64,000 bases of DNA from Bombus terrestris (taxonomy: Eukaryota; Arthropoda; Insecta; Hymenoptera; Apidae), in assembly GCF_910591885.1 (NCBI RefSeq), contig NC_063271.1, positions 18,987,334 to 19,051,333 of the forward strand, written 5' to 3'. This document shows, in pieces, positions 25,286 through 37,930 of the stretch. The notes under the pieces were generated by a model, which saw only the letters and a program-made list of their open reading frames with translations, was not told the DNA's origin and searched no databases. The first letter of the stretch is position 1. Every line of letters starts with the position of its first letter. Both the position numbers and the translations under genes were made by a program.

Positions 25286-28200
25286 CCACGCCTAACGCGG
25301 CTCGCGGTTTAACAACGCGGCTACCGACCAACCGATCGAGTTTTTCCCAAAAGCATCCGGGAAAACATCGATGCAAATCGGATTTTATTTGGTCGTCGCG
25401 ACTGGATCGCGTGGATTCGTGCAATACATCCCTCGGGTAGTTCGCTTCGAATAATAGCAGCCTACGTGAATCGGGTTTGACGGTTCGATCGCGATCGTCA
25501 CTCGCTGGATTGCGGCAGTAGCATCGAGTTCTTATCGGGTGACGATAGATGTGCGTGGATCGTATGTGTTCGTGCAAACGCATGTTTTTGTGGAATGCGT
25601 GTAGAGAAATGGGTATTATTACTTAGAATAAATCCCTCACCTGAAGGACATCTCAGATTTTTATGAACTTCAAATACGTCGTTTAGTCAGTGTATCAATA
25701 TATGACCGCCAGCGTGTTGAAAATTAGCTTCGAATATACATTCATGTAATTTAATAAAAACATGTCTTTTTTCACCTTTTTTTGTGAGAATCAATAGATA
25801 CAATGTTTTATATTTTCGGCAGTTACAGTAAATTCGATTTCTCTCTGCAAACGATAGTCCTTATTTCAGAATCACTGCTTTCTGGGTCCGCATACCTGAT
25901 ACAATTTCATCTTGAACGAGCGCACTGAACACCTATGTATATTCATTATAATTTTCGTGCATGCTCGAGTGTGATATCATATTTTACGTAGAGTTCTTAT
26001 GGGACTACCGGGTTCCACGTATTCACTTGGGAGAGAATTAATAATTGCCAGTGATTCGCTTCCATGTGAAAACAATTGCACGCTAATGTGTATATACGAG
26101 CGTTTGTCTGATAACATTATCCTTTGGGGAACAATTGCTTATGAAAATAATCTCTATAGACTCGTCTAATTCGATAATATTGTCGTTTGGAAAAAGCTTG
26201 TTCGTTGAATTTCATTTCAAGTTACGTTTCATTTCATTCTATATAATCGAAGGCTTCTTTTAAATTAAGATCTACGATGATTGGTAATATCGCGTTTCTT
26301 TCTTTAAAATTTTTCATGTAATTTAAATTTTCTCGTAGCCACCGTCGATCCCGAGAATATCGAGGAATTTTCAATTCGATACTATGATATACTCGATGGT
26401 TAATCATAATTCAAGTTGATTATTCCAATCTCCATTGCATGTAATTGATTTAATTAAAATTTGAATTTTCTTATATTTTCAGAACAGAATTAATAGTTTT
26501 AATAAAATCAGTGATTAATGAATAATTTAATGAAAAACCGAATAGAATACTTTTTAGGAGGAAGAGTTAGAAGTGGAATAAAATATAACCTGATTAATAT
26601 TTCCTATACAGATTTACCTTTTGAAAGGTTATATAAATCTTGGTACCAGCTTTTCCTATCACATAATTCACATAATACACTTTCCATCTTGATATAAAAA
26701 TTTTAAAAAGTTCCATTCCTTGTTCATAGAATATAACCGTATTATTATTGAACACCTAATAAATGATGAACACCTTGTATAACGTCATCGACGCGACGCA
26801 AAGTAACAATGGGGCAAACCGGGGTCGCGGGCAATTAAAACTTTGCGGAAAGCTTTTTCAGGCTACAGGGAGCTTGGCCAACGCTCTGACTCATTAAGCA
26901 ATCCCGAAAACTTTTTCTTACAATGCTAATGTCGATCGCTGAAATGATCTGATTGTGAATAAAAGAGCGCACTTTCTTGTAAAAAAAGTGACGAAAATTG
27001 TTATTAAATGGAATTATGTTGGAATAAGCTTTAATTAGTTTTAATTGGGATAATAGCCGACGATAAAAGTGGTGGTAACTTTGAAATCAATTTGAAAATT
27101 AAAATTATGATCTTAATGGCAATAATTTTTTACTTAACCGCTAATTCTTCGATTATTACTTGAATTGATTTTTTAATTATCAATTTTTTATCAATTATTA
27201 TGTTTTTTGTGCTATTATATCGATTATCCTCTTATTCGTCTTCCTTAAAATCGCTGCATCGTAATTAGTTAAATTAAATTCCATAAATCTGAACAAATTT
27301 AGAATATACTCGGTAAAATTAACGATCATTAAACTATTGCCAAAAATAATCGGTGCATGTAATTAGGAAACGGCAAGTGGTTAAATCTCTACTGATTTAA
27401 ACAGCTACGGTCAGTTTCAATAGTAGTTGATTCTGTAGTTGGCCAGCCTTTCCCTTTAATGATTCGCAATCAGAAACAAATCTCGCGGTCGTGTTGCCAT
27501 CAATGTGCACTGGCTTTTCTGATTAACGTCGTTTAGTTCCTACCATGTGATTCGATTCTAATCAGTCAATACCGCTGTTCCACAGCGTGAATTGCCAAAA
27601 AGCCGGATGTTTCTCTATCCATTGCGGTCTTCATATTGGTCACGTTAGTTACTTTACGCTTCTGCCGCTGATTTTCTCTTTAAAACGTGTTATTTGATCA
27701 ACAATTTCAACAATTTCGAAAATCACTAAACCGTCAACACCATTTGTACTAAACTGTATCTTCACGCTAGACTGATCCTAATGAGAACATCCTGATTGAC
27801 ATAGTCATTTAGACTTTGGATTTCTGCTTTTTGGGGAGATACTAAACACATAGTTATAGAGTTTCATGTCGAAGAAAAGCAAACTAGATGATTGGGAAAA
27901 TATTAGAAAAACATTCTCATTTGGAATATTTCCCCGCTAAGTTATTATAACTAACACAAAAACCAATTTAAATTCATCGCTTGAGCAATGCAATTTATAT
28001 GTACGCTAAAAGTAGTTGTCAGCAGAGGAAATCGCGCGGGATTCGAGCTTTCCTGATTAAATGAATTTAAACGCGTCACACATTAGAAGATCATACTTTT
28101 GGGTGGCAACGAATATTAGGCCTGTTTAAATGGAAAACACTCTGAAGCAATGTTGAAAATGACAACGTGAGTTCGTGCTCGCCCTCCACATGCGGATGCG

Positions 28201-30749
28201 CTAGTTACAAAAAGCAGTAACTAGAAATTGTTCTAGATGCAATCGATAGATTCGATCGATATTTTTTAGATGCTCCTTTGTTTTTTTTCCTAGTCCATGT
28301 AAGCGCGTGCAATAAAGGTTTTTCCGGCTCAGAACGGTGTGATAGATTTATCCGTGCAATATTGTAATAATTATTGTGATCCTTCCTCTGAATATAAAAA
28401 TAACAACAAACAAAATACGAAATATCCGCTTTGCATTAATAGACGTATATTTTATTACACGGATACATAATATCACATTATACAATTCGATAGTTGCAAT
28501 GGATCGCTTTCTTTTCTGTCCAACCGGTTTAGCACCGTCCTTCATATAGATAAATTTATTTACCGCAAAGTACGAAATTGTATAGAATCATTAGCGTCTT
28601 AATAACTAAAGAACTAAATTCCGACCTCGTTTCAGCGAAAGGTACTCTCGGGATCGCTAAATACCATTTTTACAGGCGTCAGTGAATTTGTCCAAGCTTT
28701 TCTTCAAGTTACTAGCTTACAAGTTACTAGCTGTTTTGTGGCCCAGTGAAAAGTTTCACCAAAGTGAAGGCGATGTCCCGTTACTTACGAATGATTTTCG
28801 TCATGAACAAGATACGACTACCATCGATCCACTGATACATACGTTAGAGTCGCAGTGTTCGCGTGGCCATTAAATCGCCAATGACTTTCTTATGAGCAGG
28901 ATGCAACAAACGGGGCATACCATGCAGAGAACAGCCGAATGACCGTATAAATATTCATTGGACGATTTAAATTCATAACTTCCAACGCAAATCGACCAAC
29001 CCACGTTTTATTTTCCTTGCCCGTGTGTGTGTCTTGTGTATACAGGTGTAGATGGATGTTAGATGGTTGTGGATGTGCAAACGAGAGGATAATTGAAGCG
29101 TCCGGGGAAAATGAAATTTTCCGTTTTTCTTCGCTCCAAGTACAGTCTACTATTGTTGCTTTGCTGTGTCAGAGGCTTGTACCGTGCAAAAAGATTATTT
29201 GGTAGTTTTTATTTTTTAACGAAGATCGTGCCAGTTTAACTGTCGATGTTTTTCTGGTTTGAACCAGTTTGTTTTGAGATTAGCTATGCAGTCTTCATTT
29301 GCATTATAACAGCATCGTCGAGGAAAATGTAAATTTTATTCAGTGTTGGAAATGCTGGATGTTTACAGCAGCTTTGCCTTATTCGGTTCATTTGTTCTAA
29401 TACATTTGTGTTAATGTATGATTTAAAAATCTCAAAATCATAAGCTGTTTTTTTTAAATATTTCTGACTATCGTAGCGTATTTGTTAGATAAATTAACTT
29501 GTAACTCATGATTTGTAAAATTTTACTAATAATATAGGTCCAATTATCTGCAAGGACATCGCAGTGGTCAAAACATTAAATTCTGGGCATCCTATATCTG
29601 CTTTAGTGGATATTTGCATACTTTTCCGAAAATCGCTATCGGATTGAATCCAAGATGACCGCTGGATCTGTAGCGGACATCAGACATAAGCAGCAAGTTC
29701 TGGCCGACATGAGAGGGCAGCGTCAAAGAGACCCGTGGCCAACTCTAAATTCACCTTTTCCGCGGTATTGCCGTTAATTTCAAGGAGGATGCGCTTTGAC
29801 GGTCGTTCCTTCGGAACACTGAGCTTGATTAAACTCGAGGCTAGTTGTCGGTAACAGGTGTTCGCTATTGGCGAACCTGCTGAATCAACAGCAAACAACC
29901 AGGGCGATCCTGTCTCGTCCCTGTTCACCGACTTCCGGCCGCGTCATTTTCGGCCAACTTATTTACTTTCCGATTTTCCGTAGCCGGATGAGAAGGCTTT
30001 CGTGAATTTCAGCCGGTGATTTGCGCCTGGCATCCACCTCCGTCAGCTTAACTTCGTTTGGCTTAATTAGCAGGTGAAGTTGATCCGTTTGGTCTTTGAT
30101 GTTGTCATTCGGTGGTTACTTTTAATTTACCTTTTTGTTTTAATTTACCACGTGATATTGCCTTTGTCATTGATTGATGAAGATGTGCCACCGGATAAAG
30201 GTCATAGTGTAAACTAGGGCGTTTGGATTAGTGGCGATGTGCTTAAAAATGAGAGTCAGATTGGCATGGTGGTTTTTACGAAGTGTCCTTTGTAGCCTAA
30301 TTTCACGTATAACGAATACGTATTAATTTCTTATTAATCGAAACGAGATAAAAAGCTATATCGTTTGCTCCATAACCAGGTTGAATTGCTTGCGTTTTCC
30401 CGTTTTACTTACAGGAAACGCAATAATTTTTGATACATCGAAAACATCCGCAAACAGATCTACTGCAGCGTAACTTAAAAACACGAGGAAAGTTCCCATC
30501 GGACTTGACGCTTTCAAGGGAGATCAAAGCGATATTTGCAAAGGTATTTTGCACCTTTTTACCAGTATCACAGCTATTTGCCAGCCTATATCGGCGCACC
30601 GATCGACAGAGACTACCGCGAATCCATAGCAAATGCCCATTGATTCCGACGTTTTTATCAAATGACGACGAAGTTGAACGTCGCTTTGCCGAACGTGCTC
30701 GGAATCAAATCATCGGTTCCTCGTCGACGATCGGGTTTTTCTTACCGTT

Positions 30750-31150
30750 CGTTATTTCCCGAGCTATAAATGGCGAACAATACCATGGAAAACAGTCGTG
30801 CCATACCTCTCTTTCTCCACTTTCGTCGTTCTTTTCAAGATTCTGTCCAATCATCGACATCGTTTCAGCTTCTGTCTTATTGTCGTGCGTCTTTTCCTTC
30901 TTTTCTTCTTTCACCTTTTTATTATCTCCTGTTCTATCTTGCTTTTTTTATGCGAGCAATCGACTATTAAAATTCATGGAACGATGCTTCCGTTATTCCA
31001 GTTGTTTCTTCGCCTTCGCGTCGAACCAGGCGAAGTCAGCTTCGAAAGTCGATGTCGTTCGATTTTCCCATTTATCCAATTTCCACTTTTCGTCTCTTCT
31101 TTGCTTTTTTCCTTTCTCTCTCTTTCTCTTTCGCTGCCTGTGTATGTTCT
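30750..31150 (+). repeat. Pyrimidine-rich tract
   Basis: The plus strand is dominated by TTC/TCT/TTT. Stop codons are rare in such sequence, so open frames of up to 262 codons arise (Phe/Ser/Leu-rich on plus, Glu/Lys-rich on minus). I see no splice-bounded coding signal. Confidence 0.65.
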
Positions 31151-32724
31151 TTTCGATTTTGTTTGTCGTACATTTTGGAATAGAGCAGCGAGCATTGGAA
31201 AAGTTGCCGATCGATTAATTCCGAACAAGACACTTCGTTTTTCGCCAGTTTCATCCCGACCGATGCCGGCTGCATTGTTTTTTGCACGGTGCAATTTACG
31301 ATCGACAGCTCGCCCCTGTTCCCTTTGTGACGAGCGCGTCTATCGATTCCAACAGACGTGATTAGCTTTTTTCCGCGCGTGATTTTTTCCGACATAATCC
31401 TCATGTCATTATGCAGTAACGATCGTTGCTGAATTTTTTAACGACAACAAGATTTTTATATAAATTATAAACTTTATAATTTTGCATTAACATTATTTAT
31501 TAAATTACTTTAAAATAGAACCAGATTTATTAATTGAATATAGAAGATTGATTTTATTCGACGATTAAATAGATAAAACGGGAATTGCTCCGAAATCGAT
31601 AATAAACGATTTAGTCATTAGTTTCAAGCTGACCACATCAAAGTCTGATCGAATCACATCGTAGAAAACTAATAGCTTTTCCAGTGAAACAATTACGACT
31701 TATCGACACCATCACGCGTAGCGATTAATCTTTTTCGTCCTATAAAGGTTGGCCACAAGATTCCAATGAAATATAGATCTATAACACGTTAATGTATTGT
31801 TCGTACTAAGTGCGGATTAAATACTCAAAGGATTAAGGAGAAAAATAAACAAAATATATCGGTTTATTCGAGAAATATCGTGGCTTTAGGATATCATTAC
31901 ACAATCAACCATTCAATATGGCGGTGGATCCGATGGATCTGGATGCTCGAAACAGTAATTGCACGTCACCGCGATAAATCCTTTGCTGGAAAGAAATTCT
32001 TGATCCGCGGAACGTACTTACGAATGGTGACAGAATCGTTTCACGGCAAGGATAAGGGACAGAACGTAGATAAATCATGGTGTTTCGTGGACAGGATAGA
32101 AGGATGAAAAAGAGGGGAGGGGTTTGGCGGCAGATCAGAGGGTGTACAAAATTGAGCCTGGATGTTTTCATTTCACCCTAAACTGACGCGCTTTTATCTT
32201 CTGGAGAAACTTGCAGACGTTTACGTAAAACGGCCAAGGTATCGTAATTGAAAGTGAAAGTGAGCGATGAAAGTCGTTGAAATAATAAAATTGGATGGTT
32301 TTTAATAGAAAAATTATAAAAATTATATGCGATGTACTTTAATCTTGCTACAAAGATTATAAAATCAACTAAGCACGAAAGATGAGATTTTTTATCTTTT
32401 GGACTTAATATAAAGAGACAGGAGGAAAATATATATGATACGCGTATCTCTTCGAAAATTTTTCCCATCTTTTCATCAAAGCGACCCGATTCTTTTAACG
32501 TCACCATGTTAGGATATCCATAAAATATCGACATGCAAACAGGTTAGCGAACAAGAACATACCATTCCATCTCCTGAAACAACCAACGAAACGAATGTTT
32601 TTATCCAAACTGACAATTCTTTATCTGGCAGGTTAACTCCTCAAGTGGTCGCGCTTCCGCTCGCAAAAAGAAATCCAATTTAAAGTTCACTTATCAGTCA
32701 TGGGGTTAGATACTTGTATCTTAC

Positions 32725-32923
32725 CTAACGTTCGACCATCGCGGCTATGAATCCGACAATTGATTGGCGTAACCGGTCTAACGGAACTTTCGGAGGATAA
32801 ATCAAAGCTGAACATAAATCGTGGTTCGATATTGGAGATTGCAGTGGAGGGATGTTTTCTTTTCACGAGACATTCGTATCTGTGAAGCCATGATTCTATC
32901 GAGAGATTTTGTTGTATTCTCGA
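32725..32923 (-). other. Exon-like segment in intron 3 (not in PHLPP frame)
   Basis: The acceptor-like gttacag|TCGAG and donor GTTAG|GTAAGA bound 199 bp with one frame fully open (66 codons, including NLSIESWLHRYECLVKRKHP). That frame is phase 0 in and phase 1 out. Entering from PHLPP exon C in phase 1 meets an in-frame stop. It is not recognised as a known domain, so it may be a pseudo-exon, a poison exon, or an exon of a non-coding transcript. Confidence 0.2.
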
Positions 32924-34035
32924 CTGTAACACGTAGACAAATTTATTTCCACTTTGTTACACAGGGTTTCGACTGCACGCGATACTATAGGTAAAATTAA
33001 TTTTGCGTGAGTCTTTTATAAAATTAAAACAAATAGCAGAATATTTTAAAAATCTCTTTTAAAAAATTTAATATCGTATTGCTCTATAAATTTTTCATAA
33101 ATTTAATGTCTGGTAAGTAGACTAAAAATATTTATCCAATATAAATTTCACTCATTTGAATCAATATTCTATTTTTTTTCTGTATATTTTTGTACATACA
33201 AAGCGGAAACACTTGATGCTTTCGTTAGATGTTGAAATTATAAAAGTCGTAGTTAGAAGACGGGGAAACAATCGAGAGAAGCGGAGTTGAAGGAAAAGAG
33301 GAGTGAGATTTATAAGTCGAGACTTCCTTGAAACGAGTTTACGGAAGTTTTGATCGTCAAATGAAAATTACAAAGTTAGATTATGAGTTTCGCCAACGAG
33401 TATGGCAAAAAGCTGTATACATATGTGGCCGATAGTAAGTGTCCGCCGTTCTTTTATGATTCATACGACATGAATAATTTGTGTAATAAGATCTTGATAT
33501 CCCATTCCAAAGTTTAACCGCTTCACTCAGAAAATTACCCCTAAAATTCTCCCAAAACTTTACAAACATAATAATCGCTTTTTAAATTAAATTCCAGAAA
33601 TATTCTTGGGATGACGTAACATTCGCTATATTCTTGCAGCATTGTATCAAATGAGACCAAACATTTCGTCTACTAATTTTTATCATATTGTTCCAATTCT
33701 GATTAATTCCGTATAATATATCTTGAGAAATATTAAAAATTCGTAGTTCTGCTGCTGATATAATTCGCTAGACTTCGATCTACCTCACGTGTATCACAAA
33801 AAATCAATGGCTCAGCGTTTTTCACTAGCACGAACAAAGAATCTCATCCCTGAGCATCGCGGTACGATGATATATGTTTCAATAATTGCGCTCGCAAGAA
33901 ATCGAGCACGGAGCATGAGATAAAGCCGGTTCTTATCCTTTCTTTGTACGTTCGACAGGCCTGAGGCTCCGTTTCTACCAAGCGTTTCTTATCCCCATAG
34001 GGGAGGATTGGCGAAATCCCGCGTGGAACACTTAC

Positions 34036-34170
34036 CTGGATAAAGGAACAGCCTGGATCCGATGACAGCCAAGGGTCGCCTCTTCCACTGGGGAAAAACC
34101 AACCCCTTCAACACGAGCGCGTACCCGCAACGGCTGTATCCAACAAGCTCCGGCAAGGGGGATGCGGGTC
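34036..34170 (-). CDS. Phlpp: PHLPP-like exon C: first half of PH domain
   Basis: The acceptor is ctcacag|GACCC and the donor CCAG|GTAAGT; entry and exit are both phase 1. It encodes 44 full codons including CGYALVLKGLVFPQWKRRP and LAVIGSRLFLYP. This is the classic start of a PH domain: a hydrophobic first strand and Gly, then a Trp followed by a basic triplet (WKRR), then the second and third strands ending in a short strand with Tyr-Pro. PH domains bind membrane phosphoinositides or proteins; in PHLPP the domain helps recruit the phosphatase to its AGC-kinase substrates. The reading frame continues into the 24.1 kb exon with a split Glu codon. Confidence 0.9.
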
Positions 34171-36673
34171 CTGTGAGAAAAACGATGAAGAGATGAGCTA
34201 CGGTGTTTCTAATCGGCGTAGAGAGATACAAGTGGTGCTAGTGCGATTATTGTGAAAGCTAGGCAAGTGGGTTGAGGTTAGATTGGGTAACCCTCTTTTG
34301 TAAATATTTCTTATATCATTGGTTATATTATTTTCTTATCTTTTGTTATATATACTGCCGGCCATAAGTATCGCAATACTTTTCTTTCTATTTGAAACTC
34401 ACCACCAAACCGTATTATACGTCGTAAGTCACATACTGTCGCTAAATATATTTTTCAACAAGCTATAAAATGATTCTATGCGATAATAAAATCAATGATT
34501 ACCGTACCAGATATGCAAAAGCGAATGATCAATTATTAATTTCCTACGATGTTCACGATCGGAAGTTTTACTGGAAAGTCAATACCGTATTACTATCTAT
34601 TTATAATCATGCCATATTCTCACATTTCATATATAGTTTGGATTTCCACTCCAGAAATCAATCGACAAAGTCGCGATAAATATAAAATTACATAGAACGA
34701 TGTCATCAGCTTTTAACGTGCCAAAACTGCTTTAAACTAAAATTCTCCTGTGATTAGATCGAAAGCTATAATTTATTCAATGCGATCCATATTCTTATCG
34801 TAAATATTAAAGGAACGGCAGACGAATGTCATTGAAGAATTTAAAAGTCAGATAATTAAATTCAGAATTATATAATGGGAGATTAAAAATCCTTCATCGC
34901 TCGAGAAAATCCTGACTTGGTACGAATTCAGTGCGGCTGTGAAATTGTTAATTAGTATGCGATTCCTTTCGATAATCGCGGTTATTTCGCGCAAGCTGTT
35001 GCGACAACGTTGAAAAATAAGATCTCGAATTCTCCCTCACGCTGTAAGTTCCTCGTGCAAGATGCTGCCCGGATATGGACTTCGAATTCATGAAATTGTA
35101 ATTTCTTTCTGTACGCCAGCGAAGCATTATGTACGCGGAATTCCTACAACTTCGAGGAAATATAAGCAACTAGGAAAATTAAGGACGAGGGAACCGATTT
35201 CATTGAAACTGCCGGCAGATTTAATATGCCAACGTTACCGCTTTAGCGAAAAATATCGAAGGTAAGCAATAACTGACCGTCTTATTAAACCTCTCTTTAT
35301 GGGAAGAAATTCGCATCGTCCAAAAAACTGATAAGATGGTACGGGAATCCCTTTATGATGCAACGATTCACTTATTCCTCAAATTATCTAGAAAATATAA
35401 TACGGAAATTGTTTTTGCCATAATTTACACGAATAAAGAAACTAAATATATAACATAAATCTAACATAAACAATTATAAAAAATTTATTGGAATGTTTTA
35501 TAACAAAGATCATCAAACTTTGAAGAATTAAAATAAAAATAAATTTGTTTCAATGTGGGGAAAGTATAGGTCAAGCATCGAGATGTTGAAGAAGCCAGTT
35601 TATGTTTTCAAACAGCTACCTAGTAACGACGGAAGCTACAGCTTTGGAATTGAATTAAAATTAGAAACGGTTAACTGCGTAGACGGTGAGCACAAGTGAC
35701 ATCTGTATGCATCCGCATTAATGCAGTTTCGCGTTAGAATTCACTTTCGATGTTACCGAAATTCATCGTTAAATAACGCTTCATGGCGCAAAGCATGCAA
35801 ATCATCCCCGAGAGACATCATAGACGGCGTTCACTCGAAACCATCATGTATATTTCATGTAGAAATGCGCATAAACGGCTTCTATCGGCCGCGCAACTAC
35901 AATATTTCCGATCGTTACGTTTGCTTTGGCGGCAATTTTCCCGTCTTATTTATATTTTTTACAATTTGCATTTCTTATCGAACTTTTAAATTGGAATTTA
36001 CGAGATTTCCTCGCTTTTGCCTTCGTATCGTGTTTGACGGTGTTTTCCCGAAAATTTATAAGAAGAGAGAAGTCAAGCGAACTTGATATATTGTGTTCAA
36101 ACGCGATACAATATCAAATATGTGTAACATCAAATGTATGTAATAATCGACCAGCTCCTTCGGAATTTCATACCGTTGAATATCTTAATCAACCAACATC
36201 GACGAGAGGGGAACCAAGCATTCCACAAAGCCGCGAGTTTGTCCAACGAACCAGCAATATGCACGTTATCTCTTGGCATACTAAATGAAAATCTATCGAA
36301 TAAATATTGACGTTCATGCGGCTCCTGACGCGGTTTCGTGCTTGCTCGCCGATTAACGGACCACGGTTATCGCCAGTTACGCGCATATATTATGTATAAT
36401 TCAGCATGTGGCTCGTTACATTGTCAAGAATAAAAATGGACTCTCGAATTAGAATTAATAACATCTCAATAAACTATATTAATTTGAATTTCGGAATTGT
36501 TGGAATTTGAATTTCAGAGTAACTCCCACTTATCTGTCCGATAACTTAATATAATTCGCAAATAGTTATATACATTGAGAAATCGAAATGTAGAAAGTTT
36601 GTGGAAATAGATTTAGAACCCGCTCGAACGTCACATCTTAGTTTTATACCACTTTTCCGTATTATTACGAGGT

Positions 36674-36862
36674 TTATCCACTGTCCACTACGATATCTAT
36701 GGAAAAACTGATGAGGTAGGGTTCACAGCGAAACAGAATCATGATATTCGATGGGAAGATGCCGAAGTGCTGGACTAACTCAATTAACCCGTTGATGGTG
36801 CTGGCGTGGCTGGTTGGTGAGCCATTAAAAGCGTAGCCAGTGTAACAGGATCCAAGCACATC
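36674..36862 (-). other. Unrecognised open frame with acceptor-like start
   Basis: taattacag|GATGTGC begins a 62-codon frame ending in a stop at 36674. It reads CYTGYAFNGSPTSHASTING, then LIELVQHFGIFPSN. It is GC-richer than its surroundings but matches no family I know. It may be a pseudo-exon, a decayed element or a conserved non-coding block. Confidence 0.2.
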
Positions 36863-37740
36863 CTGTAATTATCTACACCCCTAAAACGTCATTTCTGGAC
36901 AATTCCACGAAAGCAGTAACTACAGCTATCTCATTGGCGACTTAATCTTGGATACGGTCCTCGAGATGGACGAATTATAATTATATGTATAGTTATCAAT
37001 GTATCAGAAACAATAAGTGTATCTTTTGTTACACAAGTAGGTATGAAATTCGATCAAACAAAAAGTTGACAGAAATAATTCAGGTAAAGCATAGACACGA
37101 ATCAAAGAACATTATTATTTGATAATTCTTTTCTGCATAATTTTCTGCAAGATTAAATGTTCTTTTATAAATATCGAAGGTTGGAAAGTTTCACAATATT
37201 CTGAACGTGGTTTATACTTTTTGAATTTTATCTTGCTGCATTACGTAATGGTTGCATTAGCAGCATCAGCTCTTCATTTGCGAGGATTTTATGAGTTTGC
37301 GAGGCATTTAGAAAAGTCAATGCAAAAACAAACATCGTCTGGAAATTGTAAAGCTTCTTTGTATAATGCGTTGTGAATGTAAGTTAGTTAGAGAATCAGA
37401 AATATAAAGACAGAGGATGGAGTTGACGGTTATTTCGAGCATCTTAATTAAGAGTTTCGAAATGCTGTAAAAGCAAAATTATCTCGGTACAACTGATATA
37501 TTAAAATAGAATGCTTAAGCGTACTCTAATACCTCAATTATCCAACAACAATGAATATTTCCGCCTTGTGTGGGTGTTGGCAACTATTAAACCGTAATAT
37601 TCGCTTGATGAATAGCAATTCGTTTTTCCTCGTGACGTAATTTTTCCCGGAACTGTGACGAATTTTACTACGATCTAACAATATACTCTCAGCCGCAATT
37701 TCGTCGAAGGACCAATTTAAATCGCTGAGATAGTAGGCAG

Positions 37741-37930
37741 GATTTCCGGTGGAACTTCCGGTCGATAAACTATCGACATGTTCCGTTCTTGCGCGAAACT
37801 CGTTCTAGGGTCCCGTGAAATTTCGCGCGACGCCAGAAGTTCTTGTTCGTCGTAATTTTGGAAATGGACCAAGTGTATCGTTCGCGTTAGTTCCGGCCTT
37901 AACTTCCGGCCAGGAGTACCATTTGTCGTC
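37741..37930. promoter_or_regulatory. Candidate regulatory block: TTCCGG cluster and TCGATA palindrome
   Basis: Four TTCCGG hexamers (37744, 37756, 37891, 37904) lie within about 170 bp; two are full ACTTCCGG, the core bound by ETS-family factors. Between the first two and the last two lies GTCGATA-AAC-TATCGAC (37761-37777), a perfect inverted repeat. The block is GC-rich and non-coding. The function is inferred from motifs alone. Confidence 0.3.

Larger units (their letters stand above)
24308..34035 (-). other. PHLPP-like intron 3 (9.7 kb)
   Basis: The donor is gtaagt and the acceptor cctgtccag. It contains a strongly pyrimidine-rich stretch at about 30.75-31.15 kb that creates long meaningless open frames, a GC-richer block at 25.0-25.6 kb with a short inverted repeat (TTCACGC/GCGTGAA, 25271-25285), a GC-richer block at 29.65-29.95 kb, and an exon-like segment at 32725-32923 that does not fit the PHLPP frame. 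I see no other genes or elements. Confidence 0.82.

Noticed and set aside
30430..31218. 262-codon plus-strand open frame
   Set aside because: It lies largely in a pyrimidine-rich tract where stops are rare; it is Phe/Ser/Leu-rich with no domain and has equally long shadow frames on both strands.
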